This document shows, piece by piece, positions 14,964 through 23,087 of a stretch of DNA of 64,000 nt. The notes beneath the pieces were generated by a model. The model searched no databases. It saw only the letters and a list, made by a program, of their open reading frames with translations, and was not told the origin of the DNA. Origin of the DNA: an uncultured Paracoccaceae bacterium (GTDB lineage Bacteria; Pseudomonadota; Alphaproteobacteria; Rhodobacterales; Rhodobacteraceae); contig CALBSG010000157.1 of the NCBI GenBank assembly GCA_937927675.1, forward strand, positions 1 to 64,000. The letters run 5' to 3'. The position numbers and the translations under genes were made by a program. Position 1 is the stretch's first letter. Each line of letters starts with the position of its first letter.

Positions 14964-16609
14964 CCGATCTTTCGTCGAAAAATCGCGCCCACCGCGAACG
15001 TCTCTCGCTGTTCGACACCACGCTGCGCGACGGTCAGCAAACCCAAGGCGTGCAATTCTCCGCCCTTGAAAAGCGCCAGATTGCCGAGGCTTTGGATGCC
15101 CTTGGCGTCGATTACATCGAAGGTGGCTGGCCGGGGGCCAATCCGACCGACAGCGAATTCTTCGCCTCGGCCCCCAAAACCCGCGCCACCATGACGGCCT
15201 TTGGCATGACCAAACGGGTCGGGCGGTCGGCCGAGAATGACGATGTGCTGGCCGCTGTGCTGGACGCCCGCACCCCGGCGGTCTGTCTTGTGGGCAAGAC
15301 GCATGATTTCCATGTCACCACCGCGCTTGGCTGCACATTGGAAGAAAACCTTGAAAGCATCGCGGCCAGCGTCGCGCATTGCGTCGCCAAAGGGCGCGAG
15401 GCGTTGTTTGATGCCGAGCATTTCTTTGACGGCTACAAGGCGAACCCCAACTATGCCCTTGCCGCCCTGCGGGCCGCACTGGGGGCGGGCGCGCGCTGGC
15501 TGGTCCTGTGCGACACCAATGGCGGCACCTTGCCCTCCGAAGTTGGCCGTATCGTGGGTGAGGTGATTGCGGCGGGCATTCCGGGGGATCACTTGGGGAT
15601 CCATTGCCATGACGATACCGGCAATGCGGTGGCGAATTCACTGGCGGCGGTCGAGGCCGGGTGTCGGCAGATCCAAGGCACCTTGAACGGTTTGGGCGAG
15701 CGTTGCGGCAATGCCAATCTGACGACGCTGATCCCAACTCTTCTGCTGAAGGATCCCTTTAAATCTCGTTTTGAAACAGGTGTTTCTGAGGCGGGGCTGA
15801 CAAAGATTCTGAAGATCAGCCGCACGCTGGACGATATTCTGAACCGGGTTCCCTTGCGCGCGGCACCCTATGTTGGGGCCTCGGCCTTTGCCCATAAGGC
15901 GGGGCTGCATGCCAGCGCCATTTTGAAAGACCCCACCACCTACGAACACATCCCGCCCGAAACCGTGGGCAATGCCCGCGTCATTCCGATGTCCAATCAG
16001 GCGGGGCAATCAAACCTGCGCGCCCGGTTGGCCAGCGCGGGGATTGAGGTTGACGCCAAGGACAGCCGCCTTGGTCGTATCCTTGAGATTATCAAAGAGC
16101 GCGAGGATCAGGGCTATGCCTATGACGGCGCGCAGGCCAGTTTCGAATTGCTCGCCCGCCGCGAGTTGGACCTTCTGCCGGAATTCTTCGAAGTCAAACG
16201 CTACCGGGTGACGGTGGAGCGGCGGAAAAACAAATACGACCGCATGGTCAGTCTGTCCGAGGCTGTCGTGGTGGTGAAGATCGGGGATCGCAAGGCGATG
16301 TCGGTCAGCGACAGCATGGACGAAACCGGGCAGGACCATGGCCCGGTCAACGCGCTGTCAAAGGCGCTTGCCAAGGATCTTGGCCCCTATCAGGCCTGCA
16401 TCGACGATATGAAGCTGGTGGATTTCAAGGTGCGCATCACCAATGGCGGCACCGAGGCGGTGACGCGGGTGATCATTGACTCTGAGGACGGGCAGGGGCG
16501 CCGCTGGCAAACCGTAGGCGTCAGCGCGAATATCGTCGATGCCTCGTTCGAGGCGCTCTTGGATGCGATCAACTGGAAGCTGGTGCGTGACATGCGGGTG
16601 CCCGCATGA
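14960..16609 (+). CDS. cimA: (R)-citramalate synthase
   Basis: CimA condenses pyruvate and acetyl-CoA to citramalate, a threonine-independent route to 2-oxobutyrate and isoleucine. The TIM-barrel domain starts at LFDTTLRDGQQTQGVQFS, has GIHCHDDTGNAVANSLAAVEAG and the GERCGNANL loop, and ends in a LeuA-type regulatory domain (from ~residue 400). The 549 residues match the CimA subgroup (LeuA/CimA type 2). The ATGA overlap with cysS couples an isoleucine enzyme to the cysteine leader; both overlaps suggest one transcript through to 17346. Confidence 0.93.
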   Translation: MTDLSSKNRAHRERLSLFDTTLRDGQQTQGVQFSALEKRQIAEALDALGVDYIEGGWPGANPTDSEFFASAPKTRATMTAFGMTKRVGRSAENDDVLAAVLDARTPAVCLVGKTHDFHVTTALGCTLEENLESIAASVAHCVAKGREALFDAEHFFDGYKANPNYALAALRAALGAGARWLVLCDTNGGTLPSEVGRIVGEVIAAGIPGDHLGIHCHDDTGNAVANSLAAVEAGCRQIQGTLNGLGERCGNANLTTLIPTLLLKDPFKSRFETGVSEAGLTKILKISRTLDDILNRVPLRAAPYVGASAFAHKAGLHASAILKDPTTYEHIPPETVGNARVIPMSNQAGQSNLRARLASAGIEVDAKDSRLGRILEIIKEREDQGYAYDGAQASFELLARRELDLLPEFFEVKRYRVTVERRKNKYDRMVSLSEAVVVVKIGDRKAMSVSDSMDETGQDHGPVNALSKALAKDLGPYQACIDDMKLVDFKVRITNGGTEAVTRVIIDSEDGQGRRWQTVGVSANIVDASFEALLDAINWKLVRDMRVPA

Positions 16610-17346
16610 GTGTCGCCGCCTGTGCCGAGATCGTCCAGCGCGGCGATCCTGATCGCTTTGCCGCGGTGATGGCGACCCCTGCGGCGGCGCGCGCGCGTCT
16701 GTTTCCGCTTTACGCCTTTAACCTTGAGGTCGCCCGCGCGCCTTGGGTGTCGAAAGAGCCGATGATCGCCGAGATGCGTCTGCAGTGGTGGCGCGATGTG
16801 GTGGCCGAGCCCGCACCGCGCGCGCATGAAGTGGCCGGGCCGTTTCACGCGGTGATCCAAGAGGTCGGGCTGCCGCTGGAGGTTATCGACAGCCTGATCG
16901 CGGCCCGGCTGCACGATGCCTATGGCGAGCCTTTTGCAGATCTAGACGCTTTTGACGTCTATTTGGACGATACGGCTGCGGGCCTGATGTGGCTTGCCGC
17001 CAAGGCCTGCGGCGGCACCGATGAGACCGCCGCGCGGGCCTTGGGCTGGGCCATGGGGCTGGCGAATTACCTGCGCGCCGTGCCGGAACTTGAGGCCCGC
17101 GGCCGTCTGCCTTTGCCCGATGGCAGGCCCATCGTGATCCAAGATTTGGCCGTCATGGGGCTGGAAAAGCTGGCGTTGGCCCGCGGCAAGGTGCCGAAAG
17201 CCGCCGCGCTGGTCGCATGGCAGACACGTGGCCTGTTGCGCCAAGTGGAGCACACGCCGGGCCTTGTGGCCGCAGGCGGCATGGGGCTGTCGGAATTCGC
17301 CCGCCGCTGGGGGCTGCTGCAGGCCGCCGTGATCGGACGGGTTTAG
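16606..17346 (+). CDS. Squalene/phytoene synthase family protein, catalytically degenerate (NDUFAF6-like)
   Basis: A 246-residue protein with the all-helical squalene/phytoene synthase fold (RARLFPLYAFNLEVARAP, MRLQWWRDVV, YLDDTAAGLMWLAAKA, then GLANYLRAVPELEARGRLPLP). The two aspartate-rich Mg-diphosphate motifs of true synthases are missing: the first reads NLEVARAP and the second YLRAVPELEARGR where DxxED would be expected. It therefore resembles the mitochondrial complex I assembly factor NDUFAF6 and its alphaproteobacterial relatives more than a terpene enzyme. The ATG overlaps the cimA stop by 4 bases, and its stop overlaps the convergent MFS gene stop. Confidence 0.8.
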   Translation: MSVAACAEIVQRGDPDRFAAVMATPAAARARLFPLYAFNLEVARAPWVSKEPMIAEMRLQWWRDVVAEPAPRAHEVAGPFHAVIQEVGLPLEVIDSLIAARLHDAYGEPFADLDAFDVYLDDTAAGLMWLAAKACGGTDETAARALGWAMGLANYLRAVPELEARGRLPLPDGRPIVIQDLAVMGLEKLALARGKVPKAAALVAWQTRGLLRQVEHTPGLVAAGGMGLSEFARRWGLLQAAVIGRV

Positions 17347-18554
17347 CGGGTTTCGCGCGGCCGCATCCACAGCCAGATCAGCGCGCCGCCCGCAAGGATC
17401 AAGAAGGGCAGCATGGCCATGTTCACCAGTTGCCAGCCCGTCTGCACCGACCCACCCGAGCAGTTCATCAACCCGCCCGAGGAAAACGAGGCGAGCGTCA
17501 CGCCGCCGAACACCACGAGGTCATTCAACCCCTGCAACCGCCCGCGTTCTTCGGGGCGTTGGGCATTGGCCAGCATGGTCGTCGCGCCGATGAAGCCAAA
17601 ATTCCAGCCAAAGCCCAAGAGGCTAAGGGCGATGAAGAAGTTCTCCAACTCGACCCCCGCCATGGCAACCGCGCCCGAACCGGCAAGGATCACAAGGCCA
17701 ATGGCGATCACCCGCTCTACCCCCAGTCGGGCAATGACATGGCCAGTGATGAAAGACGGCGCATACATCGCCAGCACATGGGCGGTCACCACATCGGCGG
17801 CGTTGCGCGTCTCAAACCCGCAGCCGACGACGGCGAGGGGCGAGGAGGTCATAACAAGGTTCATCAGCGCATAGGACACGGTCGCACAGATCATCGCGAC
17901 GGCGATCGTGGGCGTGCGCAACAACTCGCCCCGCGTGCGGCCAACCGGGCTGCCGGCCACGGCGGCCCGCCGTTTCGGGATGCGCAAGCCGATGAACAGG
18001 AACATGCCAAGCAGGTTCAGCGCGATCACGGCCAGATAGGTGCCAAGGAAGGGCACCACCATGGATTGCGCGGTCACTTTCACCAACTGCGGCCCTAAAA
18101 CTGCCGACAACAGCCCCCCCGCCATCACCCAGGAAATCGCTTTGGGCCGGAAGCTGTCGGATGCGGTATCGGCGGCGGCAAAGCGGTAAAATCCCTGCGC
18201 GCTCATATAGATGCCGGTAAAGAGGGATCCGATCAGAAAGATCGGGAACGAGGCCAGCATCAATCCAACCGCGCCAATGGCGGCGCCAAAGGCCCCACCA
18301 AGTGCACCAAAGATAAACCCCGCCGTGCGGCCATGTTTGGTCATAAAGGCGGAAATCGGGGTGGCCGTCAGCATGGAGCCGATGACGATGAAGCTGATCG
18401 GCAGCGTCGCCCAGCACGCATTCGGCGCCAGGCTTTGCCCGGCTAAGCCGCCGATGGTGAAGATCATCGGCATCTGCGCACCAAGAATGGCTTGGGCCGC
18501 CACCAGCACCAGAACGTTGCGTTTCGCGAGGCTGTCATTGATATCAAGGGTCAT
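17343..18554 (-). CDS. Major facilitator superfamily transporter
   Basis: A 403-residue membrane protein with about 12 predicted hydrophobic helices. The start MTLDINDSLAKRNVLVLVAAQAILGAQMPMIFTIGG leads straight into TM1, and the loop with FMTKHGRTAGFIFGALGG corresponds to the MFS motif A region. The substrate is unknown; members of this sort are often annotated as efflux or sugar transporters. It converges with the phytoene-like gene (4-base overlap of stop codons) and is divergent from alkA, with about 100 bases between the starts. Confidence 0.85.
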   Translation of the reverse strand: MTLDINDSLAKRNVLVLVAAQAILGAQMPMIFTIGGLAGQSLAPNACWATLPISFIVIGSMLTATPISAFMTKHGRTAGFIFGALGGAFGAAIGAVGLMLASFPIFLIGSLFTGIYMSAQGFYRFAAADTASDSFRPKAISWVMAGGLLSAVLGPQLVKVTAQSMVVPFLGTYLAVIALNLLGMFLFIGLRIPKRRAAVAGSPVGRTRGELLRTPTIAVAMICATVSYALMNLVMTSSPLAVVGCGFETRNAADVVTAHVLAMYAPSFITGHVIARLGVERVIAIGLVILAGSGAVAMAGVELENFFIALSLLGFGWNFGFIGATTMLANAQRPEERGRLQGLNDLVVFGGVTLASFSSGGLMNCSGGSVQTGWQLVNMAMLPFLILAGGALIWLWMRPRETR

Positions 18555-18657
18555 GGGGCACAGGGCTAGTCCCGGCGCGCAGGCCGGGCAAGCGGAAAAT
18601 GTATCCCAGGGCCCTGGGGCGGGGCCGGGGGCTTGTCATGCGGGGCAAGCGCGGGCC

Positions 18658-19299
18658 ATGGTGGCGGCCATGGTAGGACGGATCATCGAAAGCTTGGATT
18701 GTGTGGCCGAAGGGGCCGATTGGCTGGCAGAGGCCGAACCGCGCTTTGCCTATGCCTTGACGCAGATCGGCCCTTTGCCGCTGCGCCGCCAGCCCGATGG
18801 GTTCACGGCCCTTTTGGATGCGATCACCGGTCAGCAGGTTTCCATCGCCTCTGCCGATGCGATCTGGCGACGGATGCAAGCGGCGGGGCTGACCGACCGC
18901 GCCACCTTGGCCGCAGCCAGCGATGAGGCCTGTCGCGCGGCGGGCATGTCGCGGCAAAAGGCGCGGTATGGCCGGGCGCTGGCGCAATCCGACATTGATT
19001 TTGACGGCTTGCGCGGACTGCCTGACGCGCAGGTGATTGCCACCCTGACAGCCGTTCCCGGTATCGGCTCGTGGACGGCCGAGATCTACGCCATGTTCGC
19101 CCTTGGCCGGGCAGATGTGTTCGCCCCCGGCGATCTGGCGCTGCAAGAGGCGGCGCGGGTGTTGTTCGATCTGCCAGAGCGGCCAAAGGAACGCGCCTTG
19201 CGCACAATGGCCGTGCAATGGAGCCCATGGCGATCGGTTGCGGCGCGTATTCTTTGGGCTTACTACCGGGTCGCAAAGCAGCGGGAAGGCATCAGATGA
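18658..19299 (+). CDS. alkA: DNA-3-methyladenine glycosylase II (AlkA-like, HhH-GPD)
   Basis: A base-excision repair glycosylase of ~213 residues that removes alkylated purines. The helix-hairpin-helix and catalytic segment are clear: LTAVPGIGSWTAEIYAMFALG followed by ADVFAPGDLALQEA with the catalytic aspartate in PGD. The N-terminal part contains DAITGQQVSIASADAIW. Starts at ATG 18658 or ATG 18670 are both possible; the longer ORF from 18211 is antisense to the MFS gene. Its TGA overlaps the ATG of the following esterase by 4 bases. The protein corresponds to the short form lacking the Ada-type N-terminal domain. Confidence 0.9.
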   Translation: MVAAMVGRIIESLDCVAEGADWLAEAEPRFAYALTQIGPLPLRRQPDGFTALLDAITGQQVSIASADAIWRRMQAAGLTDRATLAAASDEACRAAGMSRQKARYGRALAQSDIDFDGLRGLPDAQVIATLTAVPGIGSWTAEIYAMFALGRADVFAPGDLALQEAARVLFDLPERPKERALRTMAVQWSPWRSVAARILWAYYRVAKQREGIR

Positions 19300-19958
19300 C
19301 GCGCGAACTCAAATTCGGTCGGGTGGCGGCAAAAACCGGGCAGGCCAAATCGCTTGTGGTGTTTTTGCATGGCTATGGCGCGGATGGGGCAGATCTTTTG
19401 GGGTTGGCCGATCCATTGGCCGATCATTTGCCGAACACGGTGTTTGTGGCCCCCGATGCCCCCAGCCCCTGTGCCGGAAATCCGTTCGGTCGGCAGTGGT
19501 TCCCGATCCCCCGCTTTGATGGCTCATCCGAGGTGGATGCGGCGGTTGAAATGAACCGCGCGGCCGAAGATTTGAACGCTTTTCTCGATCAGCGTCTGGC
19601 CGACGAAGGGCTGACCCCCGCCGCTTTGGCGCTGGTTGGGTTCTCGCAAGGGGCCATGATGAGCCTGCATGTCGCCCCCCGCCGCGATCAGGTGATTGCG
19701 GGTGTGGTGGCGATTTCGGGCCGCCTGTTGCGCCCGCAGGTCTTGGCACAAGAGATGAAGGTGAAGCCCCCGGTGGTGCTGATCCACGGCGACCGCGACG
19801 ATGTCGTGCCGTTTCAGGAAATGCAGGCCGCCGGCAATGCGCTGGTGGCGGCGGGGTTCGACACCTTTGGCCATGTCATGCAAGGCGCAGGGCATGGGAT
19901 TGCCCCCGATGGTCTTGGCGTGGCGATGCAGTTCTTGAAAGAACGCCTGCCGGGATAA
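19296..19958 (+). CDS. Phospholipase/carboxylesterase family alpha/beta hydrolase
   Basis: A 220-residue serine hydrolase. The oxyanion region is VVFLHGYGADGADLLGLA, the nucleophile elbow GFSQGAMMSLH (~residue 113), the acid DRDDVVP (~165) and the catalytic His in GAGHGIAPDGL (~200). This pattern fits the acyl-protein thioesterase/phospholipase-carboxylesterase family. No signal peptide is seen, so it is cytoplasmic. The true start is ATG 19296, overlapping the alkA stop. Followed by an intergenic hairpin and the convergent glucokinase gene. Confidence 0.9.
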   Translation: MTRELKFGRVAAKTGQAKSLVVFLHGYGADGADLLGLADPLADHLPNTVFVAPDAPSPCAGNPFGRQWFPIPRFDGSSEVDAAVEMNRAAEDLNAFLDQRLADEGLTPAALALVGFSQGAMMSLHVAPRRDQVIAGVVAISGRLLRPQVLAQEMKVKPPVVLIHGDRDDVVPFQEMQAAGNALVAAGFDTFGHVMQGAGHGIAPDGLGVAMQFLKERLPG

Positions 19959-20046
19959 CGGGAGCGTGGCAGAGGCTTTAAGGACAAGTTGAACTGCGGG
20001 ACAGGCGCTGGCCTTTGTCGCTGTTGCAGGACAGGATTGGGCAGAA

Positions 20047-20065
20047 CCCGCCCGCGTCGGGCGGG
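20047..20065. terminator. GC-rich hairpin between convergent esterase and glk genes
   Basis: CCCGCCCG-CGT-CGGGCGGG is a perfect 8-bp stem with a 3-base loop, 11 bases before the glk stop side and between two convergent genes. The flanking T content is low (TTCTG on the minus strand), so it is a weak intrinsic terminator at best. Confidence 0.5.
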
Positions 20066-20076
20066 GAAAGGCTGTG

Positions 20077-21066
20077 TCAGCCTTGCCCGCCGCCGGCCAG
20101 ATAGGCCGCACATCCCGTCAGGGCGGCATAGTCATCCTCGACGATCTCGACCGAGAAATTGCCCATGAACTCGGCAAAGCGGCCCTTGTCTTTGAAATGT
20201 GCGGCAAGGTTCATCGCGTCAAAATAGGGCTGCAAAGCCCGGGCGACGCCGCCGATCAGGTAAAGCCCGCCAAAGGGCAGGTGGATCAGCGCCAGATTGC
20301 CAAGTTCCTGCCCCAAAAGATGGACATAAAGTTGCGCTGCCTTCAGGGCCAGCGCCTCGCCTGCGGCGGCATCGGCCATGATGTCTGCGCCGCGCTTGTC
20401 GGCCGGGGTGCCCGCCTCATGGGTGACAAAAGCATAGACCCGCTCAAGGCCCCGGCCCGCCAGCACATCTTCGACCCCGGCAAACCCGTGGGCATGTGGG
20501 CCTGTTTCGGCGACAAAGCGGGCAAGGCGGTGGTCTTCGTCGGTCCGGACAGGCATCGAGATATGGCCACATTCGCTGGCCGCCACCACGCGGCCCCACG
20601 GCGTTTCATGCACCGGGGCGGCGTTCATACCCGTGCCAAGTCCCACCACCAGCATCGCCGCACCGGGTTTTTTCGGTCCGGAAATCACCTGCCGCAGATG
20701 TTGGGGCGCGATGCGGCCCAGCGCGTGACCTTGGGCTTGCAGATCGTTCAGGATGGCGGTTTGCCCGGCCCCGGTGGCCGCGCGAAGACCGTCCGAGGTG
20801 ATCGTCCAGTCAAGGTTCGTCATCGTGGCCACGCCGTCGCGCACCGGCCCTGCGGCGGCCACGCACACACCGGCAACCTGCGGCTGGCCTTCGTCTTGCA
20901 GATACAGCCGCAGCACGGATTCCAGATCAGCAAACCCCGCATTGGCATAGCGCCGGATGCTGCCCGCCTGCACCACATCGCCCTGCGCCAAGGCAACGCG
21001 GGTATTGGTGCCGCCGATATCGGCGACGAGGGCGAAGCTTGGGGCGACAGCTGGGGTCAGGGTCAT
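20077..21066 (-). CDS. glk: Glucokinase
   Basis: Phosphorylates glucose to glucose-6-phosphate at the entry to the Entner-Doudoroff and pentose-phosphate routes. The 329-residue protein carries the phosphate-1 motif LVADIGGTNTRVALA, the NDLQAQGHAL active-site aspartate region, LVVGLGTGMNAAPV (phosphate 2), the SECGHISMP motif and IGGVARAL near the adenosine site. This is the Glk family rather than ROK, as the CxCGxxGC zinc motif is absent. It lies 67 bases downstream of the LysR gene on the same strand. Confidence 0.93.
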   Translation of the reverse strand: MTLTPAVAPSFALVADIGGTNTRVALAQGDVVQAGSIRRYANAGFADLESVLRLYLQDEGQPQVAGVCVAAAGPVRDGVATMTNLDWTITSDGLRAATGAGQTAILNDLQAQGHALGRIAPQHLRQVISGPKKPGAAMLVVGLGTGMNAAPVHETPWGRVVAASECGHISMPVRTDEDHRLARFVAETGPHAHGFAGVEDVLAGRGLERVYAFVTHEAGTPADKRGADIMADAAAGEALALKAAQLYVHLLGQELGNLALIHLPFGGLYLIGGVARALQPYFDAMNLAAHFKDKGRFAEFMGNFSVEIVEDDYAALTGCAAYLAGGGQG

Positions 21067-21133
21067 GGCAAACCTCGGTTGCGGTGGCCTTCGCTTCTAG
21101 CGGCTTTGGGCGGAATCACAAGGCGGAAGGCGG

Positions 21134-22033
21134 TCAGGACAGGCGATCTGGAAAGGCTGGGGCCGCGATAAGATCGCTCAGGGCCTGTGCCAATTGGTCC
21201 TGCGCCGGGGCAGGCGGATTGCCCTTGACCCAAGCCAGCACGATGGCCTCGCTGCCCGCATCATGGATCGGCCGCGTGACCAAGGGTTTGCCGTCTTGTG
21301 ACAGCCGCGCTGCGGGGTTGGTGTAAGACAGACCGACGCCCAAACCATTGGCGGCAAGGCTGCGCATCAGATCCAGCGTTGCCGCCCGCCGCGCAAGGCT
21401 GGGTTGCAATCCCGCGCGGGCGAAAAGCCCACGCATATGGCTGATCGACAGACCCTGATCTGTCAAAATCAGCGGATGATCCACCAAATCCTGCAAGGAA
21501 AGCGTGGGGCAGCTGGCCAACGGATGGGTTGCCGCCAGCACCGCGTGCGGGGGGATGCGCGCGATGATCTGCCGGGCGATCCCGGATTCCAGCCCGAGAT
21601 CCCATGTCAGCGCCAGATCGGCCCGGCCTTGGGGCAAGGCTTGGGCCAACTCCTCAAACCCCATCAGGCTGGGGCGCAGGTCGATGCTGTCGGCGGTGCG
21701 GGCCAGCAAGGGGCCAAGGCAGGAGGCGGCAAGGTCTTCGAACACCGCCAGCCGCAGGGTTTGGCCCGACAGTCGCGCGGGATCGGCAAGCCGGGTCAGG
21801 CGTTGCAAAGCCTCCTCGGCCTCGGCCAGCCAGCGCTGGCCGAAACTCGTCGGCATCAGCCGTCCGCCGGGGCGGCGCAGGAACAAGGGCTGGCCCAGAT
21901 GCGCCTCAAGCTGGGCCAACGCCACCGACAGCGCGGGCTGGCTGACATGCAACGCGCCTGCCGCCGCGCTCATCCCGCCATGGGCGGCAACGCCGCAGGC
22001 ATATTCGATCTGGCGCAGGGTCAGGGATAGCAT
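21134..22033 (-). CDS. LysR family transcriptional regulator
   Basis: A 299-residue regulator with an N-terminal helix-turn-helix (LTLRQIEYACGVAAHGGMSAAAGALHVSQPALSVALAQLE, residues 4-43) and a periplasmic-binding-like effector domain (from about residue 90, LRLAVFEDLAASCLGPLLA). The start ATG 22033 is set by the family N-terminus; the much longer ORF to 23089 is antisense to the dioxygenase gene. It is divergent from the phytanoyl-CoA dioxygenase with a palindrome between them (22043-22058), the usual layout for a LysR regulator controlling its neighbour and itself. Confidence 0.92.
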   Translation of the reverse strand: MLSLTLRQIEYACGVAAHGGMSAAAGALHVSQPALSVALAQLEAHLGQPLFLRRPGGRLMPTSFGQRWLAEAEEALQRLTRLADPARLSGQTLRLAVFEDLAASCLGPLLARTADSIDLRPSLMGFEELAQALPQGRADLALTWDLGLESGIARQIIARIPPHAVLAATHPLASCPTLSLQDLVDHPLILTDQGLSISHMRGLFARAGLQPSLARRAATLDLMRSLAANGLGVGLSYTNPAARLSQDGKPLVTRPIHDAGSEAIVLAWVKGNPPAPAQDQLAQALSDLIAAPAFPDRLS

Positions 22034-22042
22034 TGGGTTATG

Positions 22043-22058
22043 ACCTTTATTGAAAGGT
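22043..22058. promoter_or_regulatory. LysR-type operator candidate
   Basis: ACCTTT-ATTG-AAAGGT is a perfect 6+4+6 palindrome 9 bases upstream of the LysR gene and about 62 bases upstream of the divergent dioxygenase. The direct repeat ATGAT continues beyond it (22059-22074). Confidence 0.55.
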
Positions 22059-22120
22059 ATGATTTGCGCCAATGATAGGGCTGAGACATAGCTTTGGCAA
22101 AGCAGGAATGGAGGGGCCAG

Positions 22121-22909
22121 ATGGCGACGGTTGTAACCGAAAAGATGGTGACGGATTTTCAGCGGGACGGGGTCGTGCTGATCAAAGGATTGTGGAAGGA
22201 CTGGGTGGAGCCGTTGCGCGCCGGGATCGAGCGCAACATGGCCGAACCCGGCCCCTATGGGGCGGAAAACCTGAAGCCGGGCGAGGGCGGTCGCTTCTTT
22301 GACGACTATTGCAACTGGACCCGCATTCCAGAGTTCGAGCGCGTCATCAAGGGTTCGGATGTGGCGCAGGTGGCGGCACAGTTGATGCAGTCGTCGCGGG
22401 TGCAGATGTTCCATGACCATGTGCTGGTCAAAGAACCCGGCACCTCGAAGCCGACGCCATGGCATCAGGATGGGCCGTACTATTTCGTGCAGGGGCGCCA
22501 GACGGTCTCCTTTTGGTCGCCACTGGATCCGGTGAAAGAGGCAAGCTTGCGCTGCGTTGCGGGCAGCCACCGTTGGGAAAAGGAAGTGCTGCCGACGCGG
22601 TGGCTGGCCGAGACGAGCTTCTATCCCGACAGCGAGAAATACATGCCCGTCCCCGATCCCGATGCCGAAGGCATGACAGTGATGGAATGGGAGATGGAGC
22701 CGGGGGATGCGGTGGCCTTTGACTATCTGACGCTGCACGGCGCGCGTGGCAACAATGCCGCCAGCCGCCGCCGGGCGTTCTCGCTCAGGCTTTTGGGCGA
22801 TGATGCGCGCTATGTCACCCGGCCGGGCCGCACCTCGCCGCCGTTTCCGGGCCATGACATGGTGGAAGGCCAAGTCTTGCGGCAAGATTGGTTCCCCTTC
22901 CTGCTGTGA
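22121..22909 (+). CDS. Phytanoyl-CoA dioxygenase family (PhyH) protein
   Basis: A 262-residue Fe(II)/2-oxoglutarate oxygenase. The first two iron ligands are H and D in WHQDGPYY (~residue 117), the distal His lies in LHGARGNN (~residue 206), and a nearby arginine in RRRAFSLRLLG fits the 2-oxoglutarate site. Start ATG 22121 is preferred over the TTG at 22094 because GGAGGGG lies 4-10 bases upstream. The substrate is unknown; bacterial relatives hydroxylate many small molecules. Divergent from a LysR regulator that probably controls it, and followed by a strong terminator. Confidence 0.88.
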   Translation: MATVVTEKMVTDFQRDGVVLIKGLWKDWVEPLRAGIERNMAEPGPYGAENLKPGEGGRFFDDYCNWTRIPEFERVIKGSDVAQVAAQLMQSSRVQMFHDHVLVKEPGTSKPTPWHQDGPYYFVQGRQTVSFWSPLDPVKEASLRCVAGSHRWEKEVLPTRWLAETSFYPDSEKYMPVPDPDAEGMTVMEWEMEPGDAVAFDYLTLHGARGNNAASRRRAFSLRLLGDDARYVTRPGRTSPPFPGHDMVEGQVLRQDWFPFLL

Positions 22910-22963
22910 TGACCGGAAAATTTCCCAGCGCTCTGCCAAGGGTGCGAGCCATGTGAAGAAGGA

Positions 22964-22989
22964 CCGCCCGGTGACGCCGGGCGGTTTTT
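22964..22989 (+). terminator. Rho-independent terminator after the PhyH gene
   Basis: CCGCCCGG-TGACG-CCGGGCGG followed by TTTTT (22985-22989). A degenerate copy of the dispersed TATTTGG..CCAAG element follows immediately (22990-23010). Confidence 0.92.
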
Positions 22990-23087
22990 GGATATTTGGC
23001 CCAAGGTAAAGGCCGGGACCGGGGCCGCGTGGGCCCTTGCTCTGGGGGGGGATTTTCTGTGATGCTGCCGCGCAAAGGAGCCTTCCC

